The notes beneath the pieces are model-generated. The model worked only from the letters and a program-made list of their open reading frames with translations, searched no databases and was not told where the DNA came from. Of a stretch of 43,250 nt of DNA, positions 1-8,272 are shown piece by piece. Source of the DNA: Candidatus Mediterraneibacter quadrami (GTDB lineage: Bacteria; Bacillota; Clostridia; Lachnospirales; Lachnospiraceae); contig DWUU01000044.1 of NCBI GenBank assembly GCA_019120575.1, positions 1 to 43,250 on the forward strand. Direction: 5' to 3'. A program made the position numbers and the translations under genes. The first letter of the stretch is position 1; each line of letters starts with the position of its first letter.

Positions 1-230
1 AAAGTAAAAACCGGAAAATTGACTTTAGAGCCGCAGATGAGGCTGTCTGAACGTTAGTGAGTTCCTCATCTGCGGCTCTGTTTTTTGTCAATGATCCGGT
101 TTTTAACTTTTCATTAGGCTGCGGAACCGGAAACGGGAAGGTTTTATCCCTTATTCCGTGAATCCGCATTCTGATAAAATTCTTTTGCAGTATTCAGTGC
201 TGTGCTTTGACACTCAGTTAGATAAACAGG
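1..230. repeat. Palindromic interspersed repeat R1 (partial at window edge)
   Basis: Nested hairpin element. The outer stem pairs 6-15 with 95-104, the middle stem 19-23 with 87-91, and the inner 16-bp stem 27-42 with 64-79, around a 21-nt loop at 43-63. It is followed by an arm at 118-170 and a flank ending near 230 that resembles the right flank of R2 (TGACACTC then GATAAA then AGG). The arm is the inverted match of 40094-40146, with 51 of 53 bases identical. The opposite arm would lie before base 1. The last few codons and stop of rqcH lie inside the element. I do not recognise a named family. Confidence 0.8.
6..104 (-). terminator. Terminator-like hairpin downstream of rqcH
   Basis: Read on the minus strand, the nested hairpin of R1 lies about 110 nt after the rqcH stop and ends in TCCGGTTTTT followed by ACTTT. 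A long stable stem with a U-rich 3' edge can work as an intrinsic terminator for rqcH. Termination is inferred from structure only. Confidence 0.5.
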
Positions 231-1956
231 AAGTTATCCCGCTTATATCACTGTCGATGACCAGCGAGTAATTCGTATAGTACACGACGAACCCCGGTCT
301 GGCGCCGTTCGGCTTCTTCACATGTTTTTTCTGGACGTAGTCGATCTCGACTTTGTCGCTCCCGCGCATGCTGGAGTAGTAGGCGGCCAGTCGGCCGGCT
401 TCTTCGAAGGTCCGGTCGGGGAGCTCGTCTCCGTTTGACTTTACAATCACATGGGAGCCGGGCGCCTGTTTGGCGTGGAACCACCAGTCGTTTCCGGATG
501 CAAAATGGAAGGTGAGCTCTTCATTCTGCAGGTTGTTCTTCCCAACGTAGATATGATAGCCGTCGCTGGAGATATAGTGGAGCGGCTCGTTTTTGATCCG
601 GATTTTCTTTTTGGTGAACCGGCGGCGGATGTATCCGGCGCCTGCCAGCTCCTCCCGGATCTGTGCCAGGTCTTCCTCGGTAAGGGCGATATCGAGCGCG
701 GTCTGGACTGATTCCAGGTAGTTGATGTCCTCCAGTGTTTCTTTGCTCAGTTCCGAGAGCGCTTCGAAGGTCCGTTTCTGTTTGTTGTATTTCGCAAAGT
801 ACCGCTGGGCGTTCTCCTGCGGCGTCTTTGTCGGGTCAAGGGGGATGGAGACCATCTCATTTGTATAGTAGTTGAGGGCGTCCAGTTTTCTGGCGCCTTC
901 TTCCACGTTGTAACCGTAGGTATTGATCAGTTCCCCGTAGATCCGGAATTTCTCCCGGTTTTCCGTGTCTTTCAGCTGCCGCAGCTGGAGGTCGTATTTC
1001 TTGCGGTTCCGCTCCAGCGCCGTCTGGACGATGTGCCGGAGGTCCGCGGATTTCTGACGGATGCGCGTCAGCAGGCTGCGGGTGGAGTAAAAGGTGCTTA
1101 ATACTTCCGAGATGGAAGTGTATTCCCGGCACTCGTACCCGTCAAAATGGGTCAGCGGCAGCGCCGCGAATTCTTTCGGCTCCCGGCCGTCATAATAAAT
1201 GGCGGGTGTAAACCGTCCTTCTTTAATGGCAGAAAGATAGATCGTAAACTGCGTATAAAGATGGAACAGGACGTCTTCAGAATATTCTTTTGCCGGGAGC
1301 GCGGAGTCCAGACCGGCCAGGTGGCAGATCTCCTCGGCCGTGACCGGGCTGATGCCGGTGAAGCTTGTGTAGACTGCTTTGGAAACTGGCATGGGCTTTT
1401 CTTTCAGGAGGCCTGTGAACGTATCCGCATCGACGGTGAGCGGATCGGCCTTGTGCATGGTATCCGGGATAAAGTATTCGCGGCCGGGCAGCACCTCACG
1501 CACGGAGCTCATCTGGGCGGAGACGTGTTTGATGCTGTCGATGATCTTTCCGTCCGATGTGCAGAAGATAATGTTGCTGTGCTTGCCCATGATCTCAACA
1601 ATCAGTTCTTTGCGGCACAGATCGCCCAGTTCGTCCAGATGTTCGATTGTAAAGTGGATGATCCGTTCCAGTTTCGGCTGCCGGATATCGATGATTCGTC
1701 CGCCGCCGATGTGTTTGCGCAGGAGCATGCAGAAGTTCGGCGCGGTCATGGGCGCAGGTTTGTTTGCGTCTGTCAGATAGATAAGCGGAAGGGACGCATC
1801 CGCGCTTATGAGGAGCCGCCGCTGTCCGTCGTTTGTTTTTATTGTAAGAAGCAGTTCATCTGTCTCGGGCTGCGCGATCCTGGCGATGCGTCCCCCGATC
1901 AGTTCATTTCTGAATTCGTGGACAAGGTCTGCCACGACAATGCCGTCAAAAGCCAT
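214..1956 (-). CDS. rqcH: RqcH / NFACT family ribosome quality control protein
   Basis: 580 aa. RqcH binds stalled 50S-peptidyl-tRNA complexes with tRNA-Ala and adds C-terminal alanine tails that mark nascent chains for degradation; older annotations call it fibronectin-binding protein FbpA. The N-terminal NFACT-N domain starts MAFDGIVVADL. At residues 97-98 there is Glu-Arg, where B. subtilis RqcH has the functional Asp-Arg pair, a conservative change. The middle is helical and coiled-coil-like. The NFACT-R domain near residue 490 shows WFHAKQAPGSHVI. The ATG at 1956 was chosen because AAAGGA precedes it; the open frame runs further upstream without a ribosome site. A likely promoter is at 1992-2019. 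The final residues and stop lie inside repeat R1, so the C-terminus may have been re-made by it. Confidence 0.93.
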   Translation of the reverse strand: MAFDGIVVADLVHEFRNELIGGRIARIAQPETDELLLTIKTNDGQRRLLISADASLPLIYLTDANKPAPMTAPNFCMLLRKHIGGGRIIDIRQPKLERIIHFTIEHLDELGDLCRKELIVEIMGKHSNIIFCTSDGKIIDSIKHVSAQMSSVREVLPGREYFIPDTMHKADPLTVDADTFTGLLKEKPMPVSKAVYTSFTGISPVTAEEICHLAGLDSALPAKEYSEDVLFHLYTQFTIYLSAIKEGRFTPAIYYDGREPKEFAALPLTHFDGYECREYTSISEVLSTFYSTRSLLTRIRQKSADLRHIVQTALERNRKKYDLQLRQLKDTENREKFRIYGELINTYGYNVEEGARKLDALNYYTNEMVSIPLDPTKTPQENAQRYFAKYNKQKRTFEALSELSKETLEDINYLESVQTALDIALTEEDLAQIREELAGAGYIRRRFTKKKIRIKNEPLHYISSDGYHIYVGKNNLQNEELTFHFASGNDWWFHAKQAPGSHVIVKSNGDELPDRTFEEAGRLAAYYSSMRGSDKVEIDYVQKKHVKKPNGARPGFVVYYTNYSLVIDSDISGITSCLSN

Positions 1957-1991
1957 AGTTATCCGGTCCTTTCTGTATGTTGACAAGAGCA

Positions 1992-2019
1992 AGTATACCA
2001 TATCCGGACGGCCCGTGAA
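1992..2019 (-). promoter_or_regulatory. Probable sigma-A promoter of rqcH
   Basis: On the minus strand TTCACG (2014-2019) and TATACT (1992-1997) are 16 bp apart, placing the transcript start about 30 nt before the rqcH ATG. Confidence 0.55.
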
Positions 2020-2031
2020 AGCCTTTTTATA

Positions 2032-2060
2032 TTGACCATTGCCGTGCCAGAGAGTATAAT
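2032..2060 (+). promoter_or_regulatory. Strong sigma-A promoter of yicC-gmk-rpoZ
   Basis: TTGACC (2032-2037) and a perfect TATAAT (2055-2060) are separated by exactly 17 bp. It stands back to back with the rqcH promoter and gives a 5' leader of about 85 nt. Confidence 0.8.
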
Positions 2061-2089
2061 ATATCAAATGTGGGATATGTCCCGGAATA

Positions 2090-2126
2090 AAAAAACTCCG
2101 GCCTGACAGGGGGACAGGCGGAGAAT
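2090..2126 (-). terminator. Minus-strand intrinsic terminator in the yicC leader
   Basis: On the minus strand a stem CTCCG/CGGAG plus CCTG/CAGG is followed by seven T. It would stop antisense transcription coming out of yicC before it reaches the rqcH promoter. On the plus strand the same bases form a hairpin in the yicC leader preceded by A7. Confidence 0.6.
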
Positions 2127-2151
2127 ATGTAAATACAGAGGATGGTTTGAG

Positions 2152-3030
2152 ATGATCAAGAGCATGACCGGTTTCGGGCGCTGCGAGGTGCAGAAAGACT
2201 CCAGAAAATTTACCGTGGAACTGAAAAGCGTGAATCACCGGTATCTGGATGTGAATATCCGGATGCCGAAGAAGCTGAATTTCTTCGAGACGGCGATCCG
2301 GAATCTTCTGAAATCCTATGCCAACAGAGGGAAAGTCGACATTTTCATTACTTATGAAGATCTGTCGCAGGCACAGGTGGCCGTAAAGTACAATGCAGTC
2401 CTGGCGGGCGAATATCTGAAATATTTAAAACAGATGGAAGAGGAGTTCGGCCTGGAAAATGATATCCGTGTTTCCACTCTTTCCAGATATCCGGAAGTCT
2501 TTACAATGGAAGAGCAGAGTGAGGATGAAGAGGAACTGTGGAACGGCCTGAAAGAAACGCTGGAAGGGGCTTTTAGCCAGTTTGTCCGGACCAGGCAGAC
2601 CGAGGGTGAGAACCTGAAGCGCGACATTCTTGCCAAACTGGACCGGTTAAGCAAACTGACGGCGTACATCGAGGAGCGTTCCCCTCAGATCGTCTCGGAA
2701 TACCGGGCGAAACTGGAGGAAAAGATGAAGGAACTCCTGGCCGACACTCAGATCGAGGAGAGTCGGATCGCCGCCGAGGTGATCCTGTTTGCAGACAAGA
2801 TCTGTACGGATGAGGAAGTAGTCCGCTTAAAGAGTCATATCAGCCATATGCGAAATACGCTGGATGAGAAGGATGAGATCGGAAGAAAGCTGGATTTTAT
2901 CGCCCAGGAAATGAACCGCGAGGCCAATACGATCCTGTCCAAGGCGAATGATATCGAGGTCTCTGATTATGCGATCAGCCTGAAGACAGAGATCGAGAAG
3001 ATCCGCGAGCAGATCCAGAACATTGAATAG
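2152..3030 (+). CDS. yicC: YicC/YloC family endoribonuclease
   Basis: 292 aa, the usual length for the family. It starts MIKSMTGFGR, the diagnostic opening of YicC proteins, followed by a VNHRYLDVNIRMP stretch typical of the N-terminal domain. The C-terminal DUF1732 part keeps the EMNREANTILSKA region. E. coli YicC is an endoribonuclease linked to decay of certain small RNAs; the Firmicute homologue YloC sits, as here, directly upstream of gmk. It is the first gene of the operon, driven by the promoter at 2032-2060. The ribosome site AGAGGA is modest. No remA gene lies between it and gmk, although many Firmicutes have one there. Confidence 0.93.
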   Translation: MIKSMTGFGRCEVQKDSRKFTVELKSVNHRYLDVNIRMPKKLNFFETAIRNLLKSYANRGKVDIFITYEDLSQAQVAVKYNAVLAGEYLKYLKQMEEEFGLENDIRVSTLSRYPEVFTMEEQSEDEEELWNGLKETLEGAFSQFVRTRQTEGENLKRDILAKLDRLSKLTAYIEERSPQIVSEYRAKLEEKMKELLADTQIEESRIAAEVILFADKICTDEEVVRLKSHISHMRNTLDEKDEIGRKLDFIAQEMNREANTILSKANDIEVSDYAISLKTEIEKIREQIQNIE

Positions 3031-3040
3031 GGGGATGGAG

Positions 3041-3676
3041 ATGAAAGAAAGAGGAATCCTGATCGTTGTTTCCGGATTTTCCGGTTCGGGCAAGGGAACG
3101 CTCATGAAAGAACTGCTTGAGCGCTATGAGGACCGGTATGCACTGTCTGTGTCGGCAACGACCCGCAGGCCCCGGGAAGGGGAGGTCCATGGCCGGGAAT
3201 ATTTCTTCCTGTCCAGGGATGAATTTGAAAAAATGATTGCCAAAGACGAACTGATAGAGTATGCTAAGTACGTGGAAAATTACTACGGTACGCCGCGTGC
3301 ATATGTGGAAGAAAAACTGGAAGAAGGAAAGGACGTGATCCTGGAGATCGAGATCCAGGGCGCCCTGAACATTAAGAAAATGTTTCCCGATGCACTGCTC
3401 CTGTTCGTCACACCGCCGGATGCGGATGAACTGAGACGGCGGCTGGTTGGAAGAGGCACAGAGACGATGGATGTGATCAAGTCCCGCATGGACCGCGCCT
3501 GCGAGGAGGCGGAAGGCATGGAGAACTATGATTATCTGATCGTCAATGACAGTCTGGACGAGTGCGTATGTGAGATGCATGCAATCATCCAGGGCGAGCA
3601 CCGGCGGACTTCCAGAAACCGTGAATTTGTGAAAAGAATTAAAGAAGATCTTGAGAGACTGAAAGGAGAAGAATAA
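3041..3676 (+). CDS. gmk: Guanylate kinase
   Basis: 211 aa. It phosphorylates GMP to GDP with ATP in purine nucleotide synthesis. The P-loop SGFSGSGKGT is near the N-terminus, followed by the GMP-binding region with TTRRPREGEVHGREYFF and the conserved IEIQGA block of guanylate kinases. The ATG at 3041 was chosen because GGGGG lies 6 nt upstream; the TTG at 3023 and ATG at 3035 lack good spacing. It begins 10 nt after yicC and is followed 3 nt later by rpoZ, so the three are co-transcribed. Confidence 0.96.
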   Translation: MKERGILIVVSGFSGSGKGTLMKELLERYEDRYALSVSATTRRPREGEVHGREYFFLSRDEFEKMIAKDELIEYAKYVENYYGTPRAYVEEKLEEGKDVILEIEIQGALNIKKMFPDALLLFVTPPDADELRRRLVGRGTETMDVIKSRMDRACEEAEGMENYDYLIVNDSLDECVCEMHAIIQGEHRRTSRNREFVKRIKEDLERLKGEE

Positions 3677-3679
3677 ACT

Positions 3680-3928
3680 ATGCTGCACCCGTCTTATACA
3701 GATTTGATGAAAGTTGTAAACAGTGATGTGGAGGAGGGCGATACAAAGGTAGTCAACAGCCGTTACTCCATCGTTATGGCAACTGCAAAACGTGCAAGAC
3801 AGCTCATCGCCGGCGATCTTCCGCTGGTTCCCGCAAAGGACGGCGAGAAACCGCTTTCCATCGCGGTAGACGAGCTGAATCAGGGAAAACTGAAGATTCT
3901 TGCCGAAAACGCAGAGGAAGAAGAATAG
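3680..3928 (+). CDS. rpoZ: RNA polymerase omega subunit
   Basis: 82 aa, small as expected. It opens MLHPSYTDLM and carries NSRYSIVMATAKRARQL, the omega core that wraps the beta-prime C-terminus. Omega assists RNA polymerase assembly and, in many bacteria, ppGpp response. GAAAGGAG lies just before the ATG. It is the last gene before a strong terminator at 3938-3968. Confidence 0.95.
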   Translation: MLHPSYTDLMKVVNSDVEEGDTKVVNSRYSIVMATAKRARQLIAGDLPLVPAKDGEKPLSIAVDELNQGKLKILAENAEEEE

Positions 3929-3937
3929 ATCCGGACA

Positions 3938-3968
3938 GGCAGATGCACATGTGGTATCTGCCTTTTTT
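3938..3968 (+). terminator. Intrinsic terminator after rpoZ
   Basis: GGCAGAT (3938-3944) pairs with ATCTGCC (3956-3962) and is followed by six T. It separates the yicC-gmk-rpoZ unit from rimO. Confidence 0.85.
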
Positions 3969-3994
3969 ACAGGTAAAATCAAAGACATGATAAT
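3966..3994 (+). promoter_or_regulatory. Probable promoter of rimO-pgsA-pncC
   Basis: TTTACA (3966-3971) overlaps the T-run of the preceding terminator; GATAAT (3989-3994) follows after 17 bp. It lies about 20 nt before the rimO start. Confidence 0.55.
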
Positions 3995-4014
3995 CATAAA
4001 ACCGGAGGTTGTAT

Positions 4015-5337
4015 ATGAAAATACTGTTTGTTTCCCTCGGATGCGACAAGAATCTGGCGGATACCGAATCCATGCTGGGGCTTCTGGCATCGAGAGGCTA
4101 TGAGATGACGGATGATGAGGCAGAGGCCGAGGTGATCGTCATCAACACCTGCTGCTTCATCCACGACGCCATGGAGGAGAGCATCCAGAATATTCTGGAT
4201 ATGGCGGAGTACCGGAAGAGCGGGCAGGCGAAGGCGCTGATTGTGACCGGCTGCCTGGCCCAGCGGTACCGGCAGGAGATCCTGGATGAGATCCCGGAGG
4301 TGGACGAGGTGCTTGGCACAACGGCTTTTGACCGGATTCTGGACGCAGTGGATGCAGCTCTGTCGGGCGAGCGCGGCGTGATGCTTGCAGACCCGGACGC
4401 CCTGCCACTGCCGGAGACAAAACGGCTGGTGACGACAGGCGGGCATTATGCCTATCTGAAGATCGCGGAAGGATGCGACAAGCACTGCACCTACTGCATT
4501 ATCCCCAGCCTGCGGGGGAGGTTCCGGAGCGTGCCCATGGAGCGTCTGCTTAAAGAGGCGCAGGAACTGGCGGATCAGGGCGTAAAGGAACTGATCCTGG
4601 TGGCCCAGGAAACCACACTGTACGGGAAAGACCTGTACGGGGAGAAATCCCTCCACATCCTTTTGAAGAAACTGTGTGAGATCAGCGGGATCCGCTGGAT
4701 CCGCATCCTCTACTGCTACCCGGAGGAGATCACGGACGATCTTATACGGGTCATGAAGGAAGAGCCGAAGATCTGCCATTACCTGGATATCCCGATCCAG
4801 CATGCAAGCGACGGGATTCTGAAACGGATGGGAAGGCGGACGTCAAAACAGGAACTGATCGATATCGTGGGCCGGCTCCGGAAGGAGATTCCGGACATCT
4901 GCCTTCGGACCACGCTGATTACCGGATTCCCGGGAGAGACACAGGCGCAGCATGAAGAACTGATGCAGTTCGTGGATGAGATGGAATTCGACCGCCTGGG
5001 CGTCTTTACCTATTCGCCGGAAGAGGGCACGCCGGCAGCGGCGATGCCGGACCAGATCGCTGAAGAGGTGAAGGAAGAGCGGCAGGCGGAGCTGATGGAA
5101 CTGCAGCAGGAGATCGCGTTTGACGCGGCGGAGGATATGAAGGGCCGGGAAGTACTGGTTATGATCGAGGGGAAAGTGGCCGACGAGAACGCCTATGTGG
5201 GCCGCACCTACAAGGACGCCCCGAACGTGGACGGGCTGATCTTTATTAACACGGATGAGGAACTGGTGTCCGGGGATTTTGCACGGGTGAAAGTAACCGG
5301 GGCTCTGGATTATGATCTGATAGGAGAATTGCTATGA
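4015..5337 (+). CDS. rimO: Ribosomal protein S12 methylthiotransferase RimO
   Basis: 440 aa, full length. A radical-SAM enzyme that adds a methylthio group to an aspartate of ribosomal protein S12. The N-terminal UPF0004 domain opens KILFVSLGCDKNLADTESM and has further cysteines at INTCCF and VTGCLAQR for the auxiliary cluster. The radical-SAM triad is CDKHCTYCIIP (CxxxCxxC), followed by the SLRGRFRS motif of this family. A C-terminal TRAM domain includes VLVMIEGKV. The ATG at 4015 has CGGAGG 6 nt upstream. It overlaps pgsA by 4 nt (ATGA). Confidence 0.95.
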   Translation: MKILFVSLGCDKNLADTESMLGLLASRGYEMTDDEAEAEVIVINTCCFIHDAMEESIQNILDMAEYRKSGQAKALIVTGCLAQRYRQEILDEIPEVDEVLGTTAFDRILDAVDAALSGERGVMLADPDALPLPETKRLVTTGGHYAYLKIAEGCDKHCTYCIIPSLRGRFRSVPMERLLKEAQELADQGVKELILVAQETTLYGKDLYGEKSLHILLKKLCEISGIRWIRILYCYPEEITDDLIRVMKEEPKICHYLDIPIQHASDGILKRMGRRTSKQELIDIVGRLRKEIPDICLRTTLITGFPGETQAQHEELMQFVDEMEFDRLGVFTYSPEEGTPAAAMPDQIAEEVKEERQAELMELQQEIAFDAAEDMKGREVLVMIEGKVADENAYVGRTYKDAPNVDGLIFINTDEELVSGDFARVKVTGALDYDLIGELL

Positions 5338-5876
5338 ATTTACCAAATAAACTGACGGTGCTGCGTGTGGTCATGGTTCCGTTTTTTGTATTCTTTATGC
5401 TGACGGATGCGGGCGGCGCGGCAAATAAATGGATCGCCCTGGCAATCTTTATCGTTGCCAGCCTGACGGATATGCTGGACGGAAAGATCGCACGGAAATA
5501 TAATCTGATTACGAATTTCGGGAAATTTATGGATCCTTTGGCGGACAAGCTCCTTGTCTGCTCGGCCATGATCTGTCTGATCCCTTCGGGCAGGCTGAAC
5601 ACGGCCATCGTGATCGTCATCATCGCCCGCGAATTCATCATCAGCGGATTCCGCCTTGTTGCGTCCGACAGTGGGATCGTCATTGCGGCCAGCTACTGGG
5701 GCAAATTCAAGACGGTGTTCCAGATGGTCATGATTATCGTTCTGATCGCGGACCTGGGCGGCGTATTTGACCTGATCGGCCAGATCCTGGTGTGGATTGC
5801 CCTGGCCCTCACGGTCATTTCCCTGATTGATTATGTTGTGAAGAACCGTCAGGTTCTGACGCACGGAGGTATGTGA
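5334..5876 (+). CDS. pgsA: CDP-diacylglycerol-glycerol-3-phosphate 3-phosphatidyltransferase
   Basis: 180 aa integral membrane enzyme making phosphatidylglycerol-phosphate, the first committed step to phosphatidylglycerol and cardiolipin. The CDP-alcohol phosphotransferase motif is complete: DMLDGKIAR, then G and the paired aspartates in FGKFMDPLADK. Several hydrophobic helices follow, with the last at IGQILVWIALALTVISLI. It begins inside the rimO stop (ATGA) and ends overlapping the next start (TGATG), so translation is coupled. Confidence 0.95.
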   Translation: MNLPNKLTVLRVVMVPFFVFFMLTDAGGAANKWIALAIFIVASLTDMLDGKIARKYNLITNFGKFMDPLADKLLVCSAMICLIPSGRLNTAIVIVIIAREFIISGFRLVASDSGIVIAASYWGKFKTVFQMVMIIVLIADLGGVFDLIGQILVWIALALTVISLIDYVVKNRQVLTHGGM

Positions 5877-6355
5877 TGGAACCGGCGAAAACACTGGAAG
5901 AGGAAGTGGTAGAGCTTCTTGCCCGGAGGCACCTGACGGTTACGACCGCGGAATCCTGCACAGGCGGGCTGATCGCCGGAACTATTGTAAATGCGGCCGG
6001 GGCCTCGGATGTGCTGAACGAGGGCTATGTCACGTATTCAAATGAGGCAAAGGAACGGCTGGTGCATGTATCCCATGAAACCCTGGAACGGTACGGCGCA
6101 GTCAGCGCCCGGACGGCACGGGAGATGGCCGAAGGCGCGGCGCGCGCGGCAGGGGCGGATGCGGCGTTAAGCGCCACGGGGATCGCAGGGCCGGGCGGCG
6201 GAACAGAGGAGAAGCCGGTGGGACTGGTCTACATCGGATGCTGCCTGAACGGCCGGACGGTGGTGAAAGAGTGCCGTTTTAACGGGACGCGTATGGAAAA
6301 CCGGCTCCGGACGGTGGAGACGGCCCTGACCATGCTCAGAGATCAGCTGACATGA
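5876..6355 (+). CDS. pncC: Nicotinamide-nucleotide amidohydrolase (CinA C-terminal domain)
   Basis: 159 aa, only the C-terminal deamidase domain of CinA, without the N-terminal MoCF-like domain found in full-length CinA. It converts NMN to nicotinate mononucleotide in pyridine nucleotide salvage. Visible motifs are TAESCTGGLI, YVTYSNEAK, VSARTAREMAEGA and TGIAGPGGGTEEKPVG. The ATG at 5876 overlaps the pgsA stop and has CGGAGG 6 nt upstream, better than the GTG at 5873. Confidence 0.93.
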   Translation: MEPAKTLEEEVVELLARRHLTVTTAESCTGGLIAGTIVNAAGASDVLNEGYVTYSNEAKERLVHVSHETLERYGAVSARTAREMAEGAARAAGADAALSATGIAGPGGGTEEKPVGLVYIGCCLNGRTVVKECRFNGTRMENRLRTVETALTMLRDQLT

Positions 6356-6509
6356 TTTTGTGAAAAATATGTCGGCGTGTGATTGACGAATGGTGCAAAT
6401 TATGAGAAAATAAGACCATATATGGGGCAGATGAATACGAACCGTGCAAGAGGGCGGGAGATCTGTGTCATATGCGAAGAAAATCATACATATTGAAAGG
6501 AGTTTTAAC

Positions 6510-7202
6510 ATGATTTATTCACATGAAGTAGAGATGATGTGTCCGGTAGCTCAGGGCGCGAATCACGGACCGGCTCCGATCCCGGAAGAGGCGAAATGGG
6601 TACAGGCGAAAGAGATCAAAGATATCTCCGGCTTCACACACGGCGTAGGCTGGTGTGCACCTCAGCAGGGAGCATGTAAACTGACTCTGAATGTTAAAGA
6701 AGGAGTGATCCAGGAAGCACTGGTAGAGACACTCGGATGTTCAGGAATGACGCATTCCGCAGCGATGGCATCAGAGATCCTTCCGGGTAAGACGATCCTT
6801 GAGGCACTCAATACAGACCTTGTATGTGATGCGATCAACACCGCAATGAGAGAGCTGTTCCTGCAGATCGTTTACGGAAGAACACAGAGCGCGTTCTCCG
6901 AGGACGGACTTGCGATCGGTGCAGGTCTGGAAGACCTTGGAAAAGGACTCCGTTCCCAGGTTGGTACAATGTACGGAACACTTGCAAAAGGTCCTCGTTA
7001 CCTTGAGATGGCAGAGGGTTATGTAACAGGCATCGCACTGGATGACAACGATGAGATCATCGGATACCAGTTCGTAAACCTCGGGAAATTCACTGATTTC
7101 GTAAAGAACGGCGATACTCCGAACGATGCATGGGAGAAAGCAAAAGGACAGTACGGCCGTGTGGCTGACGCAGTGAAGATCATCGATCCGCGTAAAGAGT
7201 AA
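6510..7202 (+). CDS. Fe-S assembly scaffold-like (NifU/IscU-related) protein
   Basis: 230 aa. The middle resembles IscU/NifU scaffolds: GVGWCAPQQGACKL near residue 49, ETLGCSGMTHSAAMASEIL near residue 77, and LVCDAI at 106, corresponding loosely to the three cluster-binding cysteines. It is longer than IscU, with about 100 extra C-terminal residues rich in glycine and an extra Cys11. The ATG at 6510 follows AAGGAG; the frame is open upstream but lacks a site. It is followed 42 nt later by the GGGtGRT gene, and the two are probably co-expressed; both use codons typical of highly expressed genes. The actual cargo and client are not known to me. Confidence 0.8.
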   Translation: MIYSHEVEMMCPVAQGANHGPAPIPEEAKWVQAKEIKDISGFTHGVGWCAPQQGACKLTLNVKEGVIQEALVETLGCSGMTHSAAMASEILPGKTILEALNTDLVCDAINTAMRELFLQIVYGRTQSAFSEDGLAIGAGLEDLGKGLRSQVGTMYGTLAKGPRYLEMAEGYVTGIALDDNDEIIGYQFVNLGKFTDFVKNGDTPNDAWEKAKGQYGRVADAVKIIDPRKE

Positions 7203-7244
7203 TCACACACGCTACTAAGGTAAATAAATCAGGAGGATATATAA

Positions 7245-8255
7245 ATGGCTTTATTTGAATCATATGAAAGAAGAATTGATAAAATCAATGAAGTTTTAAA
7301 CAGCTACGGTATTGCTTCCCTGGAAGAGGCAGAGAAGATCACAAAAGATGCCGGACTGGACGTTTACAATCAGATCAAGGGCATCCAGCCGATCTGTTTT
7401 GAGAATGCATGCTGGGCTTACATCACAGGCGCAGCGATCGCGATCAAGAAAGGCTGCAGAAATGCGGCAGACGCAGCAGCAGCCATCGGCGAAGGCCTTC
7501 AGGCTTTCTGTATCCCGGGTTCTGTAGCAGATCAGCGTAAGGTTGGTCTCGGACACGGAAACCTTGGAAAGATGCTTCTTGAGGAAGAGACAGACTGCTT
7601 CGCATTCCTTGCAGGACACGAGTCCTTCGCAGCAGCAGAGGGCGCGATCGGTATCGCAGAGAAAGCGAACAAAGTCCGTAAAAAACCGCTCCGTGTCATC
7701 CTGAACGGTCTTGGAAAAGACGCAGCGAAGATCATCTCCAGAATCAACGGATTCACATACGTACAGACCGAGTACGACTACTTCACAGGCGAGCTCAAAG
7801 AAGTATCCCGTACAGCATACTCTGACGGACTCCGCTCCAAAGTAAACTGCTACGGCGCAAACGATGTACGTGAAGGCGTTGCCATCATGTGGAAAGAGGG
7901 CGTTGACGTATCCATCACCGGTAACTCAACAAACCCGACACGTTTCCAGCATCCGGTAGCAGGCACATACAAGAAAGAATGTGTTGATGCAGGAAAGAAA
8001 TACTTCTCGGTTGCATCCGGCGGCGGCACAGGACGTACGCTCCACCCGGATAACATGGCAGCAGGACCGGCTTCCTATGGTATGACAGATACAATGGGAC
8101 GTATGCACTCTGATGCACAGTTCGCAGGTTCCTCTTCCGTACCGGCTCACGTTGAGATGATGGGTCTGATCGGCGCAGGAAACAACCCGATGGTTGGTAT
8201 GACAGTTGCAGTTGCAGTTTCGATTGAAGAAGCAGCAAAGGCCGGCAAGTTCTGA
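7245..8255 (+). CDS. GGGtGRT family protein
   Basis: 336 aa. It contains the signature GGGTGRT at residues 259-265 that names this uncharacterised family, plus conserved HPDNMAAGPASYGM and a C-terminal GLIGAGNNPMVGMT segment. Cysteines near residues 51, 56, 71, 89, 118, 202 and 246 could bind metal. GGAGGATAT gives a strong ribosome site. The pairing with an Fe-S scaffold-like gene just upstream suggests a joint role in iron-sulfur or redox chemistry, an inference from neighbourhood. It ends in a strong terminator. Confidence 0.9.
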   Translation: MALFESYERRIDKINEVLNSYGIASLEEAEKITKDAGLDVYNQIKGIQPICFENACWAYITGAAIAIKKGCRNAADAAAAIGEGLQAFCIPGSVADQRKVGLGHGNLGKMLLEEETDCFAFLAGHESFAAAEGAIGIAEKANKVRKKPLRVILNGLGKDAAKIISRINGFTYVQTEYDYFTGELKEVSRTAYSDGLRSKVNCYGANDVREGVAIMWKEGVDVSITGNSTNPTRFQHPVAGTYKKECVDAGKKYFSVASGGGTGRTLHPDNMAAGPASYGMTDTMGRMHSDAQFAGSSSVPAHVEMMGLIGAGNNPMVGMTVAVAVSIEEAAKAGKF

Positions 8256-8272
8256 GATATAACGTAAAATCA

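Noticed and set aside
1147..1983. 278-aa plus-strand open frame opposite rqcH
   Set aside because: Wholly antisense to a clear RqcH gene, no ribosome site, no recognisable domain. It is a codon-bias shadow.
2975..4090. 371-aa minus-strand open frame across gmk, rpoZ and rimO
   Set aside because: Runs through three well-supported genes and their terminator on the opposite strand, with odd composition; a shadow.
6383..6411. TTGACG with GAAAAT at 17 bp before the Fe-S scaffold-like gene
   Set aside because: The -10 is poor and other spacings are no better; a promoter must exist in this gap but this match is too weak to annotate.
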